This document shows positions 60,596 through 64,000 of a stretch of 64,000 nucleotides of DNA, in pieces (the stretch's first letter is position 1; each line of letters starts with the position of its first letter). A model generated the notes under the pieces. It did not search any database. It was not told the DNA's origin and saw only the letters and a list, made by a program, of their open reading frames with translations. The position numbers and the translations under genes are program-made. This DNA is from Limanda limanda. Lineage: Eukaryota; Chordata; Actinopteri; Pleuronectiformes; Pleuronectidae. The stretch is taken from positions 21,768,023 to 21,832,022 of the forward strand of contig NC_083641.1 of assembly GCF_963576545.1 (NCBI RefSeq), written 5' to 3'.

Positions 60596-63500
60596 TGATA
60601 AAAAGTTGGGTCACAAAACCAGGTGCCTTTGTTCCGATGTAAGAAGCTGTTGTTGCCATAGCTAAAAAGTGATTTTGAATGACGTCAAGTGCATCGACTA
60701 CATTAACCTGTTATACTATTTATACACAGTGAGACTTCCGTGAGCATCTCAATTCTTTGTCTTTCCCTCTTCGGCACAGCGTGGTGTGAAGCAGTGGAGG
60801 TGACACGAGTGTATCCTTTTGTCAGAGCTTTATTTGACAGCAGTTGTTGATGGTGGACTATAATATGTGAGCGCAATTCTGGAAGCCAGAACATCTGACA
60901 GCCGTGAGAGCACAAGAGTAAGATAGATGGCCTTTCATCATGGTACTGCAAAAAAAAAAAAATTCAAGGACTGAAATGAATAACGGAATTAAACCCAGAG
61001 GGGGCTTTAGCATGTTTTGAAATATATTGATTTATGTAAGGAAGAAGAATAAAACATTATTGCTGGTAGTAAGACAACCACAACAACCAGACTATGAGGT
61101 AACTGTGTGTTTTGCATGTTTTTATACACATATTTAAAGGAATCATTGTGCAATGAAGTTTTTTATTTAACCCTTTCTTTCTTGGGTCCTGTCCCACCTT
61201 CCAACAATACTCCATGGAAATTGGATCAGTTTTGATGTAATCCCACTGATTTAAAAAAAACAACCAGATACAAAAACATTACCTCTTTGGCAGAGATAAT
61301 TAAAGAATGTAGCGATTAAGGAGAAGCATTTCATCCTTTCATTTCTTTCATTCACATTTCATGATCGTTTACACTTTTGTATATTTACCATTAATATTTC
61401 AAATACATGATAAATGAAAGCCTAATGCACCTTTAATGATCTTGCTAAATGTATGTAGATGAAGGATTAAACCAGACCCCTCTCTCATTCTCTCTCCCTT
61501 ACTCTCTCTTTCACACACACACATTCCTCCTGTAAACAAAACACTTGTGAATTATTCCCCACATCTGGTGAAGGTTCATCTTTTATTCCATTACATTTTC
61601 GACATCAGCTCATTGTGTGTCTGTGAGAGCGCGTTGGCACGGGCCACAGCAGACTGGCCCAGGAAAGGAGACAGGGGCAGCGGGGGAGCTCAGCAGAGAT
61701 GAACCATCATTATTTCCTCTCTCAGTTCAGTTTGGGAAAATGAGGAGGCAAAAAGATTCAATCAAAAACACGGAAGCCAAAACAAAGTCCAGTGGAAGCA
61801 CTTGGGTCGAGTGGGTAAACAAGCAGAACATGTGAGCTGAAAGACACAAGACCAAGAGAGACGGGAGCAGAGACAGACAGATGGAGAAAAGGAGGACGAG
61901 CACAGGACAGAATACGTAAGACGGATGAATTGTTTGCTGGTTTTGTAATATTAGCAAATCTCATATCTGTAATCTGCTTTCTGCATATATAACATAGAAA
62001 ATAACCCCCTCCAAAAATAAATTTGGCATGAGGCACTGGGCAGGAGGATTAAATGAGCTACACTCCTTCACACAAAAAATCCTTCTCTTGTTATATATAT
62101 GCACATCTTCCACTTGATGTATCTTCCCTCCAATTTTAATTAATGTCACTGCCATGTTGACACAGGAAACCTGGACTAGCTGTCTTCTCCCAAGTAAATT
62201 TGGAGACAACCCCCCCCCCCCCCCAGTGAAACATGACAGTTTGACTGCAGTCGCTGAACGTCTGCCAGGAACGAGTAAACAGAGGGACGTCAGGCAGTGA
62301 GCACGGGATGACGCTCAGACAGATGTTTTCAGTAATACCATTAGATAATCCTTTAACTCCCCCAAAAACAAGATCATTACTGCTATTTCGGTGAGTGTAT
62401 CTCATCTATTTGTCATGGCATTTATTCAAAAGCCTGAGCCACGGGTCATCACGGAAAAGCCGACAGCTCCATCAAGACAGAGCCATGAACTGCAGCCGAG
62501 TACAAGGGCTGAGCAGCTGGACAATGCTCTCCTCCATTGCTCAGAGCTGGAAGTCGAGGTGAAGGTGAGCCCCTTCCTCAGTGCTGCTCTTGAATGTAAC
62601 CCATGTGGTCATGGCTGCGAATCGGTTCAGCTCGACATGTACTGTGTGAGAGGGAGCTTCAGCGTAGCTTTGGCTCAAAGTCATCTTATGACAAACCTGT
62701 AGAATCAATGATGTTGTCTCCAGAACGCAGAAAGAAAAGAGGGGGCTGAAACAATTGTGTTTTTGAAATAACACATTATAGTTTTTTCCGTTGCTTATGA
62801 TCACAGCTCAGTGATAGATTGACATGCGTCCGTCTGCAGAAATTAAAGCAAGCGCTTTGTTCCCACAGCGGATCAAGTAGAACAGGATGCTACTCTGTTG
62901 TCTGACATGAGCATCATCCCAGTTAAATGGCAAATACTTAAAGTGCATAATCCACCAAAACACAAGCATGGGATCAAACAGTCAACTACGGTACTTGCTG
63001 AAGGTCTATGTGGTGGATGGTTTCATTTCAGAATATTTGATTTTTATTGCTATGCTTGTCTGTGGGCTTTCAATCTTTTAAGACATCACCAACTCTACTT
63101 GGTCCTTAAAAGAGCAGTAATCCAAAATGGTGATATGACAACAACAGACATTGCTGTAGAGATAAAAACCCAGGACTTGGCCTACAACCAGGAAATGATC
63201 GAATCTCCAAAAAATAACCAAAAAAACAGAAGTTATCACAGTGGTAATGTGATATTATAAAGACATGAATCAGAATAAGGGACCAAAGAAGAGCGCTAAT
63301 GTGTAGCTATAAGAACAGATCACAGAAGCTTCTTTAAAGCTCCTGTTGCTGTTATAGTTATCATTCATCAAAGTGGTTCTAATCAATGTCACGTCGGATG
63401 AAATTATAAAAAGGTTTTCTTTAGTGAGGAAACCGCAAACCTGACATTTCCGTTTCAGCTCTGTTGAGCTTTTCAGCATCTTACAACACATTGTTTTATG

Positions 63501-64000
63501 TTTAATGGCTCCAAACTAAACAGTTTAGACTCCCACTACCACACTGTTTGCAAAACAACAAAAACAATCCAATCTCTGTCATAACATTCTCATTGAAATT
63601 TCATCAAACACATTCTCGCTTTTGCAAATCGTTGTGCATTTACAAGTGATTATAGAAAGAAGCTAACTGAGTGAAATGGGACGTTCACAAATGAGCCAAG
63701 ACATATTGAAAACAATTTAACCCTGGAAGTGGAATCATACACAACTCTACATAGACACTCTATAGTCCCGATCCTCAACTCTGTCAACTCTGACAAACAA
63801 CGATTATAAAAAGCTTTTCTTGTTGCAACTGATGAAGTCCCATCCATCTAATCCCTCTTTCGTTCACGCCTAAGGCTTCACTCCATCACCTCTCACTCTG
63901 TTCCCTCAAGTCATTCAACACGCTCTCCTCTGCCACTTTATTTTCTCCAGCTTTTTGACGTCTGTCCTCTCCCTTTATGCTCCTTGTCTTCACTCCTTTG
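60596..64000. other. Distal region without recognised features
   Basis: Poly-A at 60948-60961 and poly-C at 62211-62224 were noted. Frames at 62391-62702 and 62898-63260 have no family resemblance and lack flanking splice evidence. No dph1 5' exon was recognised. Confidence 0.5.

Noticed and set aside
62391..63260. Two frames of 103 and 120 residues near the right edge as candidate exons
   Set aside because: No family resemblance; not matching the missing DPH1 N-terminus.

Overview
The window is vertebrate nuclear DNA, almost certainly from a teleost fish. It has intron-split genes with GT-AG junctions, very long CA/TG and GA/CT microsatellites, and typical fish repeats (hAT elements with 8-bp target duplications, small TTAA- or TTTTAAA-ended MITEs, tRNA-derived SINEs, LINE 3' tails). 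Nothing bacterial was seen.

Two loci can be named with confidence. (1) The microRNA cluster mir-212/mir-132 is on the + strand at about 23.84-24.21 kb. Both hairpins are complete and both arms are recognisable. About 2.5 kb upstream is a plausible promoter: a full CRE plus two CRE-like sites at 21.17-21.22 kb, a TATA-like box at 21.30 kb and a consensus splice donor at 21,616. A near-consensus RE1/NRSE (REST site) lies at 22,627-22,647 and a second perfect CRE at 23,341, so the locus carries the CREB and REST inputs known for miR-132 in mammals. (2) The 3' nine coding exons of dph1 (diphthamide biosynthesis 1) are on the - strand from 53,923 down to a TGA stop at 31,388-31,390. They join in frame without a gap and contain the three cysteines expected to bind the 4Fe-4S cluster. 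The first ~100 codons were not found and probably lie beyond 64 kb. The two loci are convergent, as in human 17p13.3, but no ovca2 or hic1 coding sequence was recognised.

Layout: 1-3.9 kb is a patchwork of locally duplicated repeat blocks. 4-14.1 kb is intergenic DNA with microsatellites. 14.17-14.90 kb holds two inverted tRNA-derived SINE copies plus a nested inverted repeat. 15.5-16.9 kb is extreme simple sequence, including (GA)n facing (CT)n. 17-21 kb is intergenic and ends in a purine-rich GAA/GTA tract. 21.1-24.3 kb is the microRNA locus. 24.3-31.3 kb is intergenic, with a MITE at 28.34-28.59 kb and probable dph1 3' UTR near 30.5-31.39 kb. 31.4-53.9 kb is dph1 with long introns holding LINE remnants, simple repeats and a complete 1,056-bp hAT element. 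54-64 kb is probably a dph1 5' intron or flank and holds a second hAT element with a decayed BED-finger fragment and another MITE.

Most long open frames in the window come from microsatellites or purine-rich tracts and are not genes.
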